Under the pieces are notes generated by a model that was given only the letters and a program-made list of their open reading frames with translations, was not told the origin of the DNA and did not search any database. Both the position numbers and the translations under genes were made by a program. Source: Rhyacophila brunnea (taxonomy: Eukaryota; Arthropoda; Insecta; Trichoptera; Rhyacophilidae). From it: a stretch of 64,000 nucleotides of DNA. Each line of letters starts with the position of its first letter. Positions within the stretch are counted from its first letter, which is position 1. The stretch covers positions 3,658,001-3,722,000 of the forward strand of contig JAGYXB010002069.1 of NCBI GenBank assembly GCA_022495005.1, read 5' to 3'. Below, piece by piece: positions 44,578 through 63,461 of this stretch.

Positions 44578-45186
44578 AAGATACTTATACAATCTCATGA
44601 CGGCATCTGCGCCACATTTACCAAAATTTATATCGATGAACCAAAAAAAGATATAAGTACCTAGGTGATGTTATTTGGTTGTAGATTTACATCAACTAAT
44701 ATATTATGAACGATAGCAGCACGAATATATACATATTTATATTACTGCGTTAAACATAAATTATATTGTCACCTAAGCATCATTTTTGCGATTGCCTTCT
44801 AATAAATTGTATTGCTGCTACAATTATTAGTTTGAAATTTGTGAATTTCTACCTTTTCTTTGTGCGATATATTATTTAGTGTTATTTTCAAATAGCTGCT
44901 ATGACGCTCCTATGACATATGGTGATGTGTTAGTTCCTCAATCCGACCACAGATGGCTTCACTTGTCTGAACTTTACAATTTAGAGCAATCCCGCGTCTA
45001 CGTTTCTTATTTTGGGCATTTTATTGAAAAAAGATCAACTACTGATACAGTCAACTACCGGTACATTTACGTTACCTGCATATTCAACAGATGACAACAC
45101 GTACTATATTTTTTCCCCAAATACTATAATTTTGGAGGCTCTGTACTATAATTCCACTTTGAAAAGCTGGAAACACTGATCGGCTG
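44578..45186. other. Intergenic sequence upstream of SCO1
   Basis: AT-rich, no gene. At about 45089-45178 a TATAGTA-rich remnant ending GGAAACACTG belongs to the CAGTGTTGCC family listed next. Confidence 0.45.
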
Positions 45187-45400
45187 CAGTGTTGCCAACC
45201 GTACTATAATTATAGTACAGTACTATAATTTTGAATCCGCGAAAAATGTAAAATACTATTATTTTAAGTAAATATACCAAAAATACTATAATTTTGAAGG
45301 ATTCGAGACGAAAAATGTTCCTGTACTATATTTTTTTCAGAAATACTATAATTTTTACCATTTGGTACTATAATCAACATATAAACAGATGGCAACACTG
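45187..45400. mobile_element. hAT-like MITE in the SCO1 promoter region
   Basis: 214 bp. Starts CAGTGTTGCCAACCGTACTA, ends GATGGCAACACTG, and is flanked by ATCGGCTG at 45179-45186 and 45401-45408. The interior is built of TACTATAATT motifs. It ends 106 bp before the SCO1 start codon, so it lies within or beside the promoter. Confidence 0.85.
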
Positions 45401-45408
45401 ATCGGCTG

Positions 45409-45506
45409 TCAAACACAAACATTCTAACCTATAATTATAATTCCGCTGGGTAGAGTGTCTACCTACTCTGTCATTAATATTATTCAGTCTCTAAAATATA
45501 ATAGCG
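45409..45506 (+). promoter_or_regulatory. SCO1 5' leader / proximal promoter
   Basis: The only single-copy-looking DNA between the MITE and the SCO1 ATG is about 100 bp, so the transcription start must lie here or within the MITE. No TATA box or initiator can be named with confidence. The ATG context is AGCGATGTC. Confidence 0.35.
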
Positions 45507-48500
45507 ATGTCTAGGTCAATATTTAACTATTTACATTCTTCGCTTGTGAGGAGATTCGTTGCGGTACCCGTCCGAAACTACGCTGTTGCAACTCCTAGCA
45601 AGCCAAAAAATTCGCGAGTGCCAATTACATGGAAAACTGCCGGCATAACGGCTGCCATTGGCGGCTCATTAATGGCTTTTATGTTTTACGTTAAAAAAGA
45701 AAAGCAAGATGCGATCGACAGGGAGCGCAAACGTACTCTGGGAAAAATTGCCATCGGGGGTCATTTTGAACTTGTTGATAGCGAAGTAAGAATATTGTCA
45801 TGTTTTTTATTTCACCCTATCAACGTTTAACTAGTACATTCAGCATGTTACTAAATAATTTGCCAATTCCAAGAATTGAGACTACTGTGCCACTTAATAT
45901 TGTCAGTTCTTCAAAAGGGACAAACCGTCCTACGACTATAACAGTGGTATGGTAAAAGTTACCTCGTTTTCAACCAATCTATGCATTGGGTCGCGGGCTT
46001 GAATCCTGTATCTAGCATTCCTTTTTTCACTGTGTTTGATTTAGGGTACAGTACGTAAATGAGGAATACACCCGGGATGTAGCCCTCAACTTCTCAAGAA
46101 CCTCAAAAAATAATCCAGTATTATCGGTTATTTTCAAAATATGTTTGCCGCTGTATTCCCAATAACCGAGTTCAATGATTTTGTCACTACGCCAACGAAA
46201 CGCCCTGCCCTTTGCTGGCTTTCTTGAGAAGTTGAGGGCTACATCCCGTGTGTATTCCATCTAACCGTAATGAACCGAACAGTTATGTCCAACCTTTAAG
46301 GTGTCAAGAGTTTGTGTGAGGAAACTTGTACGTATGCAGTTCGCCGTACCACATTTCACTGTGAAATATTGTATCGGAAATATATGGCAGCTTATTAAAG
46401 ACCGTCCAACCTCTTTGTGTCATATAGTACTGACATAAAATTCATGTCTAAATAAAACACGGTTCTTGTCGGTTGACAGGAAGCCAGCAGAAAACAAATT
46501 TTGAAAATAGCCGATATACTGGATTATTTGTTAGGTTAGGTTTTCATTCTTAAATTCATGAATATTTCCAAAATCAGCTATGAAAATTGAATAAATGTTC
46601 ATATTGAATCTAATAAAATTAGAGACTTTATAGTATACTATCATCTCTTTCCGATAAGAAAGCTCACGGTGAACTGTGCCACGGTGAAATGTTTTATGTA
46701 CAATTTACATGTAACCTTGAGAGTTACCTTGGCTATTTCAAAATTTTTGGCATGGCCGGACACAATCATTGTGTGAGTTATTGGTGTTATTTGAACAACA
46801 ATTATACAAAACTGCGCCACAGGTGACATTTTTAGTGTTGAGTTAAGATTATGGGAATGTTGAATGAATCTGATTCCTTGGTATTATTCTGGTTTAATCA
46901 ATTTTGTTCAAGAGCGTCTTTAAATATATTCACGGGCTACCAAGTGCCCACGAGTTACTGGTTAGATATCACCAATCTAAAGCAAGGACCCAATGAATTG
47001 GGTAAATGGCTAATAACCATTTCTCGTAAAACAGTATATAGGAACAGGAAATATCCTACATTACATAATTTTGGCCCATAGCTCTGCTGAAAATGATAAT
47101 TCACCGTTTTATCTATTATGGTTTGGTTTAGGCTGCGTTTTGTATTCTTAGCACCATCCGCAATTTGTATTCTTAGTTCAATGAAAATAAATAAGTATGA
47201 CTGACAAAGGTTAGTGTGCACTATTTATATTGGATCTCCACAGCCTACCTCTACCCTTTGCCAATGGTAAACCTACACTGCAAGAGTTTGCTGTGTATGT
47301 TTACCTATAGAACTGCAATAGGTAATGAATATTTTTCTGTTTACAGGGAAAGGTACGAACGAGTGAAGAGTTTTTAGGAAAATGGCTGATCATTTATTTT
47401 GGATTTACACATTGCCCAGACATTTGTCCGGATGAACTGGAAAAAATGGCAGAAGTCGTGAATATCTTAGGTAAGACATCTCAGCTCATTTTACCATGGT
47501 AACAGTCCCAGTTTCAGAATAAATGGTATGCCTGACTTACCCATTACGGAAAGGAAGTCTTAATTTTAGACACCGGATACACAGTAAAAATTATTTCCAT
47601 ATTGTGAATTTGTAGTTTTCGTTTATAATAATACCAACTTCAATGGGCTATAATAATAGTGGTACCATGCTGAGAGTAAGGTGCACAGATACCATTTCTT
47701 CTTCTTTCCGTGCGCAATAAGGTCGGGTAACACTTTGCGTGTTGTCCATGTTCGCTATTGTTGACAGTATTTATGTCTTCCTCGGCACCCATCCCACTCT
47801 TCTACACACTTATTACACGCAATGTAGTATTAATTATAACCAAATTTTCTTACAGAACAAAATCTAACACTAATCTAGATTATATCAATGCCATTATCAG
47901 CTGGAATGTTTTTGTATTTTTTTTTCATTTTCAGTTTCATATATTTAGGTAGGTACCATCTTCTTGAAAGTTTTCTTTGACATTTTTTATTTTAATTAAA
48001 ATTGCTTTATTTTAGATAAATCAGAAAATCCCCCACCTTTGCAGCCGATATTCATATCTGTTGATCCAATGAGGGATACTCCACCGATCGTTGGAAAGTA
48101 AGTGTGTGACTAATCACTCAGTAAAGTATTTACCATTTTTCTTTAGACCACCGATTTATATGATGCAATCTTTTGAAATAACCTTATAAGCCGTGTACAC
48201 ATGCATGGATTTACTGTTGACGGTACGTATTATCGTGCAAGTTCCAAGATTGCATGCATGGATCAAAAAAAATTCAGCAGCTTCTGAATTTTTACGTGAC
48301 AGTTGGAACTTGTGTGATATCTGCGTCTGCGCAGTAGAACGATAGTGGCGAACCTGCCAGAAAAAATACGAACTATACTGCGCAGAGCATTCAGACGTTT
48401 ACCAATTGTTCATAACCAGTGAAATAGCATCATACAATCACAACAACACGTTTCGCTTACGCTTCAAGAATGAGATTGGCGAGACAACCAGCACTTTTAC

Positions 48501-51431
48501 GTGTATTATCGCAATAATTTAATTTACACACTATTGATGCCAGTAAGCCCATGCACATGTACAAGCGCTATCACTTTATATTTGAATACATTTTGACGTA
48601 ATAATCAGAAAAAAACAAAACAAACAGTTAGTTTATCTTATACAATAAATATTTAATTAACAGAATTAAAAACTTTAAGATATAATACAATTATATTTTT
48701 CAGATACGTTAAAGAATTTTCCCCACGGTTTTTGGGACTGACCGGTTCAATAGATCAAGTGCAGCAGGCGTGCAAAAATTACCGAGTGTATTTCAGTGCT
48801 GGGCCTCGGGATAAAGATGAGGATTATATTGTAAGTATTGCAGTGTGCACTCCGTATTATAGAAATGCTAATCAAAAGTTTCCCGATACAAACTAATTAC
48901 ATATTGTAATGTGGTCATGATTGCGATCTACAGTTTTGTTCATACACAACTGACTTGGAGTATGTGAGTGCCGTGACACAGTCGTACATCAGATTTTATG
49001 TGCATGTGTCATGATTGATTCGAATGTCATGGTGTATAAACTATATTTCCATCTAGTCAACATCTTTCATGAATGCTCTGAAGAGAGGAGTGAGTCATTA
49101 GGTACTTTGTGAACGGTATGAAAGCAGGAGTGAGTCGGGACAGTACCTAAGTAGCTCTGAAGACCGAAGCAAGTCTGAGCGTTTTCTGTGAATTTGATTG
49201 ATGAGAATTGAAGACTTACGTTCAAAAAATTGACTAGTTTCCCATGAAATGGCTCAATGTAATAAATTCATTTTACTTAGTAGCTGACACTTGATGAGAT
49301 CGAGCCCTTTACTATTTGCTATTTAAGTAAATCAAGTTATTCACAGCTTATAAAATAATGAAGGAACCTTTGTGTTTATTGAGTACCTTTCTTATCTCAA
49401 ATATCAACGAATCGATGAATGAATCTCTGATCATAGCCTAATGTCTAATACATCACAGTTTTATAGAATGTATAATAAATATACTGAGAAGCATTCTCTT
49501 AACCACTCTATCGCCGAGCGCCCGCCGGTGGGCACTTTGTGATGTCATTCACACGCCACGCGCCCACCCATGGGCGCTTTGTTTTAAAATCGTAATGAAC
49601 GTGTCTAATTATTTTTTTTAAATGAAAGACACCTCCGAATATCCCAATGAACCATACACCACACAGAAATATTCATAAATCAAAGTAATTATCAAGACAA
49701 TACGATCTTTGTATCTAGGGCTGACACATATGCCGGCGTAAAATGACATGACATCACTGTTGGACAATTTTTATTATTTGTTTATGTAAGTCTTTTCTAA
49801 GTGTCTAGAAACGAAAACGGCAATAATTGATGAAGAAACGCCTATTCCACTTGTGAACAATGCTGTTTTTGTTTCTATAATTTTTAATAGCCATAATAAT
49901 TTTACGACAGGCGCCTCATTATTCATATCCATAAGTTGAGTGAATAGCTTTATTTTTACGACTTCCATAATATAAAATTAAAAATAATTTACCCGATAAA
50001 AGTTACAAGTGACAAGTGACATGGGTAGCTTTGTAATGCGCTGTCCAAATGAAGCAATACTTTGCCGCATTTTCGAGCGAGGCGAGACGCGCCAGACGGA
50101 AATCACCGCGAGTGCGGCTTGTGTGGACATCGCGAGACTCAAATCGTATCATGTGGGCAAAACTTTATATGTATGTATTGCAGTAGTGTTTTATTATGAT
50201 TTCCGATAGAATAATATTAGATGCATGGTTATATTTGCCACTTATTTATCAAGTAATATTATATTTTTGTTTCATGTTGAGCGCGTTTCAGTGTGCATTT
50301 CATAATTTTTCTAAGTTTGTAATATTATTTCGTAAATTTTCGGTGAATTTTATTATTCCTAAAATAGAGTACCTACCTATAAACATTGATAGTGTGTAAT
50401 AGATATATTTGTGTGTTTGTGTTTTGTCACCCTTCAAAATGGAAGATGATCATAATAATCCTGAGCAAGAAGCCGATGATATTTTATTTTCGACACAAGA
50501 ATCCGAAGATGAGAAAATTATTGAAATAAAATAAAAAATCTAAAAAACACTATTATAGAATTTTTGATGAGATGACCCTGAAAATGATGACCGTGAATAG
50601 TGATGACCCTGAATAGTGAAGACTGAATTCTAAGTGAAAAAATACATCAATAATAATAAAAGTGAAAAAAATACTTATATATAATATAATAATATAAAAA
50701 ATAATATAAAAAATAAATAAATATTGTTGGGTGACAGCCCTGAGTGAAAAATATATCGTAGTTTTCCATGAAAAATTAATACAATCTATGTTACCATACA
50801 TAATATGTGAGTATTACTATACATTATATATTTATTTCAACTTTTTCTATTTTTTTTAGTTTTTTAAAAATGTGTGGCATATAGGTGTTAATTTGATTTT
50901 AACTCTTGGCGATAGAGTGGTTAAAGTTTCAATAGAAAAAAATGAATGCTAGAATAATAGATGTAAACATATTCCGTTCGTGCTCTGGGCCCAAACACAC
51001 TTTGAAAAATATATCAATTTGCTAGTAGACGCTGTATTCGAAACACACGACCAACAGCTTCGTCTATTGTAGGCGTCATTAATTTATTGCCCTCTGAAAA
51101 TTTTGATAATATGAACACGTCATGTACTATCCACCTCCGGTCGCATTTGAGAGGGAAATATTTTCTCCCTCTCGCTCGGTTGGTGACAATTTTGGGGGTG
51201 TAACAATCCGTATATAAAATGAGATGACATCATAATGAACTTTATTATTAATGTTAACCTTTCCATTTGTTTCAGGTGGATCACACTATAATCATGTATT
51301 TGGTTGATCCTACCGGCCGATTTGTTGATTACTACGGTCAAAACAGATCGTCATTCGAAGTTTCCACCTCAATGATCATGAACATTGCTAAATATGACAA
51401 AGCGTCCAAAACTGGGTGGCTATCTTCATAA
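45507..51431 (+). CDS. SCO1: SCO1, copper chaperone for cytochrome c oxidase
   Basis: SCO1 delivers copper to the CuA site of COX2 on the intermembrane-space side of the inner mitochondrial membrane. Five exons join in phase: 45507-45785, 47347-47470, 48016-48097, 48704-48830 and 51276-51431 (768 bases, 255 residues). The N-terminus is basic and Ser/Arg-rich with no acidic residues ([20 protein letters not shown]), as for a mitochondrial presequence. One membrane segment follows at about 46-63. The thioredoxin-like core has [17 protein letters not shown] with copper ligands Cys116 and Cys120, [11 protein letters not shown], and the third ligand His207 in [20 protein letters not shown]. The 91-residue distance from Cys116 to His207 equals that in human SCO1. 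All introns have GT-AG ends. Introns 3 and 4 hold a MITE and a piggyBac remnant. Confidence 0.95.
46063..46258. mobile_element. Palindromic MITE, 196 bp, SCO1 intron 1
   Basis: Inverted ends of about 38 bp: GGAATACACCCGGGATGTAG then CCCTCAACTTCTCAAGAA, mirrored at the right with one or two changes. The interior GTTTGCCGCTGTATTCCCAA resembles the GTTTGCCGCTGGCTTCCTG part of the repeat at 60.9-61.1 kb. Confidence 0.75.
46310..46700. repeat. Dispersed repeat with TTAGG units, copy 1 (SCO1 intron 1)
   Basis: Landmarks GACCGTCCAACCTCTTTGTG, ATAGCCGATATACTGGATTA, TTGTTAGGTTAGGTTTTCAT, TTAAATTCATGAAT and CATCTCTTTCCGATAAGAAA recur in inverted order at 60865-61128. The ends TGTGCCACGGTGAAAT-like and TTTCACTGTGAAATA suggest a terminal inverted repeat. 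Non-coding. Confidence 0.65.
46701..47346. other. Rest of SCO1 intron 1
   Basis: Contains a fragment of the SINE-type tail (46905-47060) and the right end of a CAGTGGCGAAGAGTGGAGG-family MITE (about 47140-47270). No coding sequence apart from short shadows. Confidence 0.4.
48190..48568. mobile_element. GTGTAAACGG-family MITE, copy 1 (SCO1 intron 3)
   Basis: Ends GCCGTGTACACATGCATGGA then TTTACTG, and the complementary CAGTAAGCCCATGCACATGT then ACAAGCGC. The centre has CTGCGTCTGCGCAGTAGAAC and CATTCAGACG. Related copies at 59731-60134 and 63462-63792. Non-coding. Confidence 0.72.
49503..50920 (+). mobile_element. piggyBac-type element, internally deleted (SCO1 intron 4)
   Basis: Bounded by TTAA at 49499-49502 and 50921-50924, with 13-bp perfect inverted ends CCACTCTATCGCC and GGCGATAGAGTGG. 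TTAA duplication defines the piggyBac group. The left subterminal part has a CG-rich inverted pair (GCGCCCGCCGGTGGGC and GCGCCCACCCATGGGCGC). At 1.4 kb it is shorter than an autonomous copy and holds only the transposase N-terminus. Confidence 0.88.
50439..50534 (+). pseudogene. piggyBac transposase N-terminal stub
   Basis: Starts at the ATG at 50439 and encodes 31 residues, [20 protein letters not shown] then [11 protein letters not shown], before TAA. The acidic, Glu/Asp-rich start with MEDD and DILF is usual for piggyBac transposases. The DDD core that should follow is deleted. Confidence 0.65.
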
Positions 51432-52676
51432 TAATATGTTCAGTGATTCTAAACTCATGGTCATTATATTTTTGTAATTCTGTTAACGTTGTCCACTAGT
51501 CTTGAAATGATCCTTAATGCTCTGCCGTTACAAATTCAGGAATGTAAAAATGCACGATACCACTACAGTTTTTGTACACTAAAATCAAACTAATCATAGT
51601 TTCTACTGTGGTGGATATTCATCGGAATGTTTTAATTTTCAAGTGCAAGCCTAGTTTATCAGTAGTAATATTTTTATAACTTTACAACATTGTGATAGTG
51701 CCCTACAAGGATTTTTTTAATAATATTATGTCAAAGAATGAATATGGTTCTAGTGTTGTAAAATAATTGGCTTGAATAATTATGCAACAAATAAGTATTA
51801 TGTATCTAAAAGCGGCCTCCAAAAACTTATCGGTACATACCTATTTAATTTGGCCTTCGTGACGAGAAAGTTTGCTCATGTAAACAATCCCAGTAAATGC
51901 AATCAATTATATACCAGCTCCTAATTTCTTTTCGTTACCGTGAAGCATCCTCCGTCATATTGCCCTTAAAATATTTACGGCTCGTCTTAGGTAAGCGCGT
52001 TCGGCAGCGCGCGCAACTCAAACGTGTAACCGTAACCAAAGAAAGACTTTGTCTACGAACATTTTCACACACGGTTATACGTTTGAGTTGCGGGCGCCGC
52101 TCAACGCTCCGCCGACTTCGCCCAGTTAGACTTGCGTACATAAAATTGTATTTACAGAAAGAAACTATGGAATTTATTAAAAAAACACCCTGTTATCTTT
52201 TGTTATATGTATAGAGCCCTCCAACTCACAATATTGGTTAAATTACCTATTTATATGACCCAAGCAAACACTCAAAAAATAAACTGACATGCTTATGCAA
52301 TTCAGGTTTACCGGATTCCAGCTTCTATTTGGCTGACATTACTCGTTGTTCATATGCTTAAAATTTGACCTAGATTGGCTTATGGTGTCTATGGTCTTAT
52401 AGATTTGAAGCAAAGATGTATTATACTGATATTATCTGAGTGTGAGATTTTAATATTTCAAATTAATTCTATAACAATGTAAAGTTCTGCGATTTAGGTT
52501 ACGTAATGCATTTACATTATTTTTTAAATGACTTCAGTGTAGTATAGTTAAACAGCTGTTACTCGTAATTTACGAATTTTAGCACTAAAATATTGTTATG
52601 TCTAAGAATACCAATTATTTATTTTCGAAACTGTTAAAAATTTTAACATCTTTACGGTTAGAATTAGTTATAGATA
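51432..52676. other. SCO1 3' region and intergenic sequence
   Basis: The 3' untranslated region of SCO1 begins at 51432; AATAAA-like sites occur far downstream (about 52275), so the mRNA end is uncertain. The region contains a CG-rich imperfect hairpin at 52001-52103 (listed). No other gene. Confidence 0.4.
52001..52103. repeat. CG-rich imperfect hairpin
   Basis: GCGCGCGCAACTCAAACGTG then TAACCGT (52007-52033) pairs with ACGGTTATACGTTTGAGTTG then CGGGCGCCGC (52071-52100), loop about 37 bases. Both strands of this block stay open over 200 bases, which is a consequence of the symmetry rather than evidence of a gene. Probably a short foldback MITE. Confidence 0.6.
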
Positions 52677-54013
52677 ATATCGTCGGTATACTGGCAGAAA
52701 GCTATAAGTCAAAAATCCTTGTTTTGAGAAAATCGACTTTTTCTAAAATCAAGAAGTTTGGAGCTCTCTATTTTTTCACCTAAATCATTATTTATTAAAC
52801 CAACCACTCTATGAAATGCATTAATCATGTAAGAATTCAATTCAAGTATAAGAAAGTATTTTTTGTAATAGATATTGTTGATTTTTTGAATTTGTAAATA
52901 AAATGGTGACTTATCGTTTTCTACCAGTACACTATTGGAGTCAATGGAGTGGCAATAGGCTAAGTGTTATAGGTAGTTGGCTAGTAATATACAAGACTCC
53001 TAATTATTATAGAAATGGATTTTTTTACTTGCAATTTTATATAAATTAGAAATTTACACAGAAATAGAGGTACTTCTGTTTGACATTATTATGAAAAAAT
53101 ATCTACTTTGATGACTTTTTTTGTGTATCATTGCTATTTTAATTTCAAATTAAAATAGTCTTTATAATTTTTTTCATACAATCAATACCTAATTAATTAT
53201 GTCAATTACGTGTATTTAGGGAAGGATAAAGTTAAGTACCTACCTACCTATGATCTATTTTATAAAAAAAAAACATATAAGTAATAGTTAATTATGTTAG
53301 CCACATTTAATTTTACATAAATTGAGATAAATTACATAAGAGTTATTCCTTTTCCACATCAGAATCAAATTCCGATGGCTCAGGTAATGACGTCCTATCC
53401 AATGAAGTTGAAGTAGGCAAATTTTCACACCACGGATGTAGTTCTGGAGGTATAATGTTAGGTACTACGACACATAGCCAACAAATCTTTATTTCTTCTT
53501 AGAAATACATAATTACGAATGACACGCGCTCTACCTTCAGCAATTCGAAGCCTCCGTATCTTTGGTGCATTGCTGTCAATATTTCCTAAAATAAAATCTT
53601 ATTTGCGCTGAAAACTGCCTGATGCATATAAAATCAACTGTCAACCGATGAGTAGAATACGCGGGTGACGTACGCAATTTAGTTAAGTTAGTACAAATAG
53701 CCTAGCAGTCGCATAAATGTGTACAGCCAAAAAGATATAAGTCACGTTGACGTTTTTGTGCAGCTATAGAAATATTAAATCTCTACAGTCATAAAACTTT
53801 AAGTGTACTTATAGTTATTTTCCAGTAAGAAATGCGAACATAATTAACTTAATTCGTATTGACATCTTTAAATTACGAAAACAATAAATGGAATATGAAT
53901 GAGCTTGTTTTTCCAGACGATAGAGCGTGTTAAAATCTATCAAGTTGCATTATTAGGTCAAAACAGCTAAATTCTGACTTAACGTTTTCTGCCAGTATAC
54001 TGACGATATAGAC
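52677..54013. mobile_element. TIR DNA transposon, GCATTAAGTC-type ends (copy B)
   Basis: Inverted ends: left ATATCGTCGGTATACTGGCA then GAAAGCTATAAGTCAAAAATC; right, reversed, ATATCGTCAGTATACTGGCA then GAAAACGTTAAGTCAG. The right subterminal part shares AGGTCAAAACAGCTAAATTC and an AGAGCGT block with copies at 662-1068 and 61130-61542. At 1.34 kb it is longer than those and has a coding relic on the minus strand. Confidence 0.72.
53344..53590 (-). pseudogene. Transposon coding relic, unknown family
   Basis: The minus strand reads IDSNAPKIRRLRIAEGRARV then IRNYVFLRRNKDLLAMCRS to a stop near 53465. In the next frame it reads VPNIIPPELHPWCENLPTST then SLPEPSEFDSDVEKE and a stop at about 53344. 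The two parts look like one protein end divided by a frameshift: basic first, acidic at the C-terminus. It lies inside the TIR element and is probably part of its transposase or accessory protein. I do not recognise the family. Confidence 0.5.
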
Positions 54014-54123
54014 TAAAAATTGTAAAAAATAAAATAACTCATTAAAACAAAACGTTGTTTACTTTAATATAATTCATCTAACCCCAAAGATGTTGACAAA
54101 AATCTTCATTACTATATAGATTT

Positions 54124-54709
54124 CAGTAGCGAAGGCCGGAGGTAGGCTGTTAAGATCCGCCATAAATAGTTCATATTAAACTTTGTTAGTCGTTAGTATT
54201 TGTTTTTATTAAACAAAGACTGCAATTTACAGATGGTGTTGGTTAGTTTTTAAAAATCAATTAAACCCTGCCTAAACCAAACCATACTAGTTTTGGTATA
54301 CATACTTTGGGCGATACAACAAAATTGTGCACACTTTTTCATTCATATTTATTTGTTTTCGTTGGATTAAGATGTATATTAAACACGTTGGTTCATTTTT
54401 TTTAAATTTATTAAGCCCTGCCTAAACCAAACTATAATAGATAAAAAATATTATTCTATCTATAGAATATTCAAAGTTATGAATGATTTAATTGCATAAT
54501 TTTAGATATTTTATAGATAGACAAGTATTTTTTGACTATTATCTGTTATGGTATGGTTCTCGCAGGGTTTAATTGAATTTCAAAAGTTAATCAACACCAT
54601 CTGTAAATTATAGTATTATTACAATGAAAACAAATACATATGACTGACAGAGTTTAATGTGCACTATTTATGGCGGATCTTAACAGCCCACCTCCACTCT
54701 TCGCCACTG
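54124..54709. mobile_element. hAT-like MITE, 586 bp
   Basis: Ends CAGTAGCGAAGGCCGGAGGT and ACCTCCACTCTTCGCCACTG. The following interior AAGATCCGCCATAAATAGT is mirrored as ACTATTTATGGCGGATCTT. Flanks ATAGATTT and ATAGATAT differ at one position. Related copies at 61629-62111 and 57026-58060, fragment at 47.2 kb. Confidence 0.8.
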
Positions 54710-55251
54710 ATAGATATACCATCATAAATCATCCGGTGTTCGAATTTAGAACTAAGCTCATCGCTGTGGATCGATAGACAGTCTAAATATATAAAAGTAC
54801 TCATGGACTCATGTTGAAATCAGTTGGTCATTTCGCAATGCAAATTCATTTGTGGTGCATATCATACTATTCCCACTGGCGACTGTCAATAACTGCAGGC
54901 ATTTTAGTGGCTTCACACAAGAGATCTTCACGTTGACAGTATGATAACAAAAATATGGACCCTCCAAACCAACCCGCCCCACACATACTAGTCTTAATCT
55001 GGCTTATCACAAGGCCCTACATTTGGTGTGAAGCATTAGCAGTTGTTTACGCCTGGGAATGTATCAGGAGCAGATAACCAAGTCTTGGGTTGTCGCCACG
55101 CTTTCAAGTGAGCTTTGACTGAGTTTAATGAAAGACATAATTTATTAATTGGGTGGGAGAGATAACATTATAAACACCCGTACACTGGATCGAGATACAC
55201 AATGTGTTGATTAATACAAATATGTGAATTTTACCCAGTTAGTAGAATTTA

Positions 55252-55362
55252 AACCTGTGATCCACTGGTTGTAACAGCAGTGTAGTATTAGGTGGGTAAG
55301 GGTATTATGTACCCTTACCCAACTAATACTACACTGCAGTTACAACCAGTGAATCACAGGTT
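55252..55362. repeat. Near-perfect 53-bp-arm hairpin
   Basis: Arms 55252-55304 and 55310-55362 pair at 50 of 53 positions with a 5-base loop (TTATG). The arm starts AACCTGTGATCCACTGGTTG and ends GGGTAAGGGTA. It could be a tiny foldback MITE or a transcribed hairpin of the microRNA or endo-siRNA type. Confidence 0.85.
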
Positions 55363-55862
55363 ATTTTACTTTATTTAGTTACTTATTAAGCTTATTAATT
55401 TATTTACTTATTAAGCCCATAGACGATGCTATCACTTAACGAAAACACAATGTAATCTGACGGGTGCACAGGCAGTTTATCTCCATGAAAATTTGCTTAC
55501 GAAATTTTTCATGATCAGTTTCCAGATGTAAAACACCCACACCCTCGCCATTCTACCTTCCTAGGGCTTTTTATCAAAAAGGCATTAGGGAGCTTATAAA
55601 AATTTTTGTTATTTGTGGGGTTGTATTATTAACGTCCCAAAAGTATGTTGGCGTCAGCCGTGACAAAGATTTAACGAAACCAATAAAATTCTTTTTCAAA
55701 TTACTCTCTTAAGACTGTTTTGACTTAGCAAAGTTCATATTATGCTTTGGAAAATGTGAAGTACTGTAGGGGTTAAAAATGGAGTAAACGAAATATTTGA
55801 AAAACATTTTGAAATCCTTATATTTAGCGTCAAATAAAACAAAAATCTTATGCATGGTACTA
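55363..55862. other. Intergenic / zinc-finger gene 3' flank
   Basis: The 3' untranslated region of the minus-strand zinc-finger gene lies immediately left of 55863. No gene or repeat was resolved. Confidence 0.4.
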
Positions 55863-62859
<6,997 letters not shown>

Positions 62860-63461
62860 CTATTGATATCACAAATAATTATTAATATTAACCAAACTGC
62901 AAAATCTCTTTGAATCAAATATGGTGACCAGTTAGAAGATAATAAATTTCTACTTATTATCATAATCACCGGTAATTTGTAAATTTAAGCCATCGTATAG
63001 TGGATATCTCTCTTAAATTTCTTTATGATGTAAAGCAAAAAATCCATAATAAGCATTATATTATAATCGTGTATGCTGTTTCCAACATAAATAAATAAAC
63101 CTTCCTGCAAAAATTATTCAATAAATCTGAATATTTCTCTTCAATCATCATGTAACAAAACCCCAACAATTACTCTTTCTAGAAAGGTATGAAGCCGTAA
63201 ATAAACTTTATACATTATAGAAACATGTATGAATTTGCTGGAATATATTTCTTTTTGACACATTATGGGTCATTTTGAAAGTGTTTTCAAATTTTTCTAT
63301 ATGGTTTTCTGGTAATTTATCTAGTATAGACTTTTTTCAAACTATATATTTACTAGTGGAGCCCTGTCCGTCAGGCCACCTTCAGCCCAACACTCGGTCG
63401 GCCTCCCGGTAGGAGACTTCATCCCCACTACAGAATCCCTTGCCTTCACTGCATGCGCAAA
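62860..63461. other. Upstream intron of the zinc-finger gene
   Basis: No further finger exon was found between 62860 and 64000, so the 5' exons lie off the right edge. AT-rich, without recognised elements apart from the CG-richer start of the MITE-like sequence after 63360. Confidence 0.4.

Noticed and set aside
51897..52214. Overlapping frames of 105 and 68 residues on both strands
   Set aside because: Both come from a CG-rich imperfect palindrome; the symmetry keeps both strands open.
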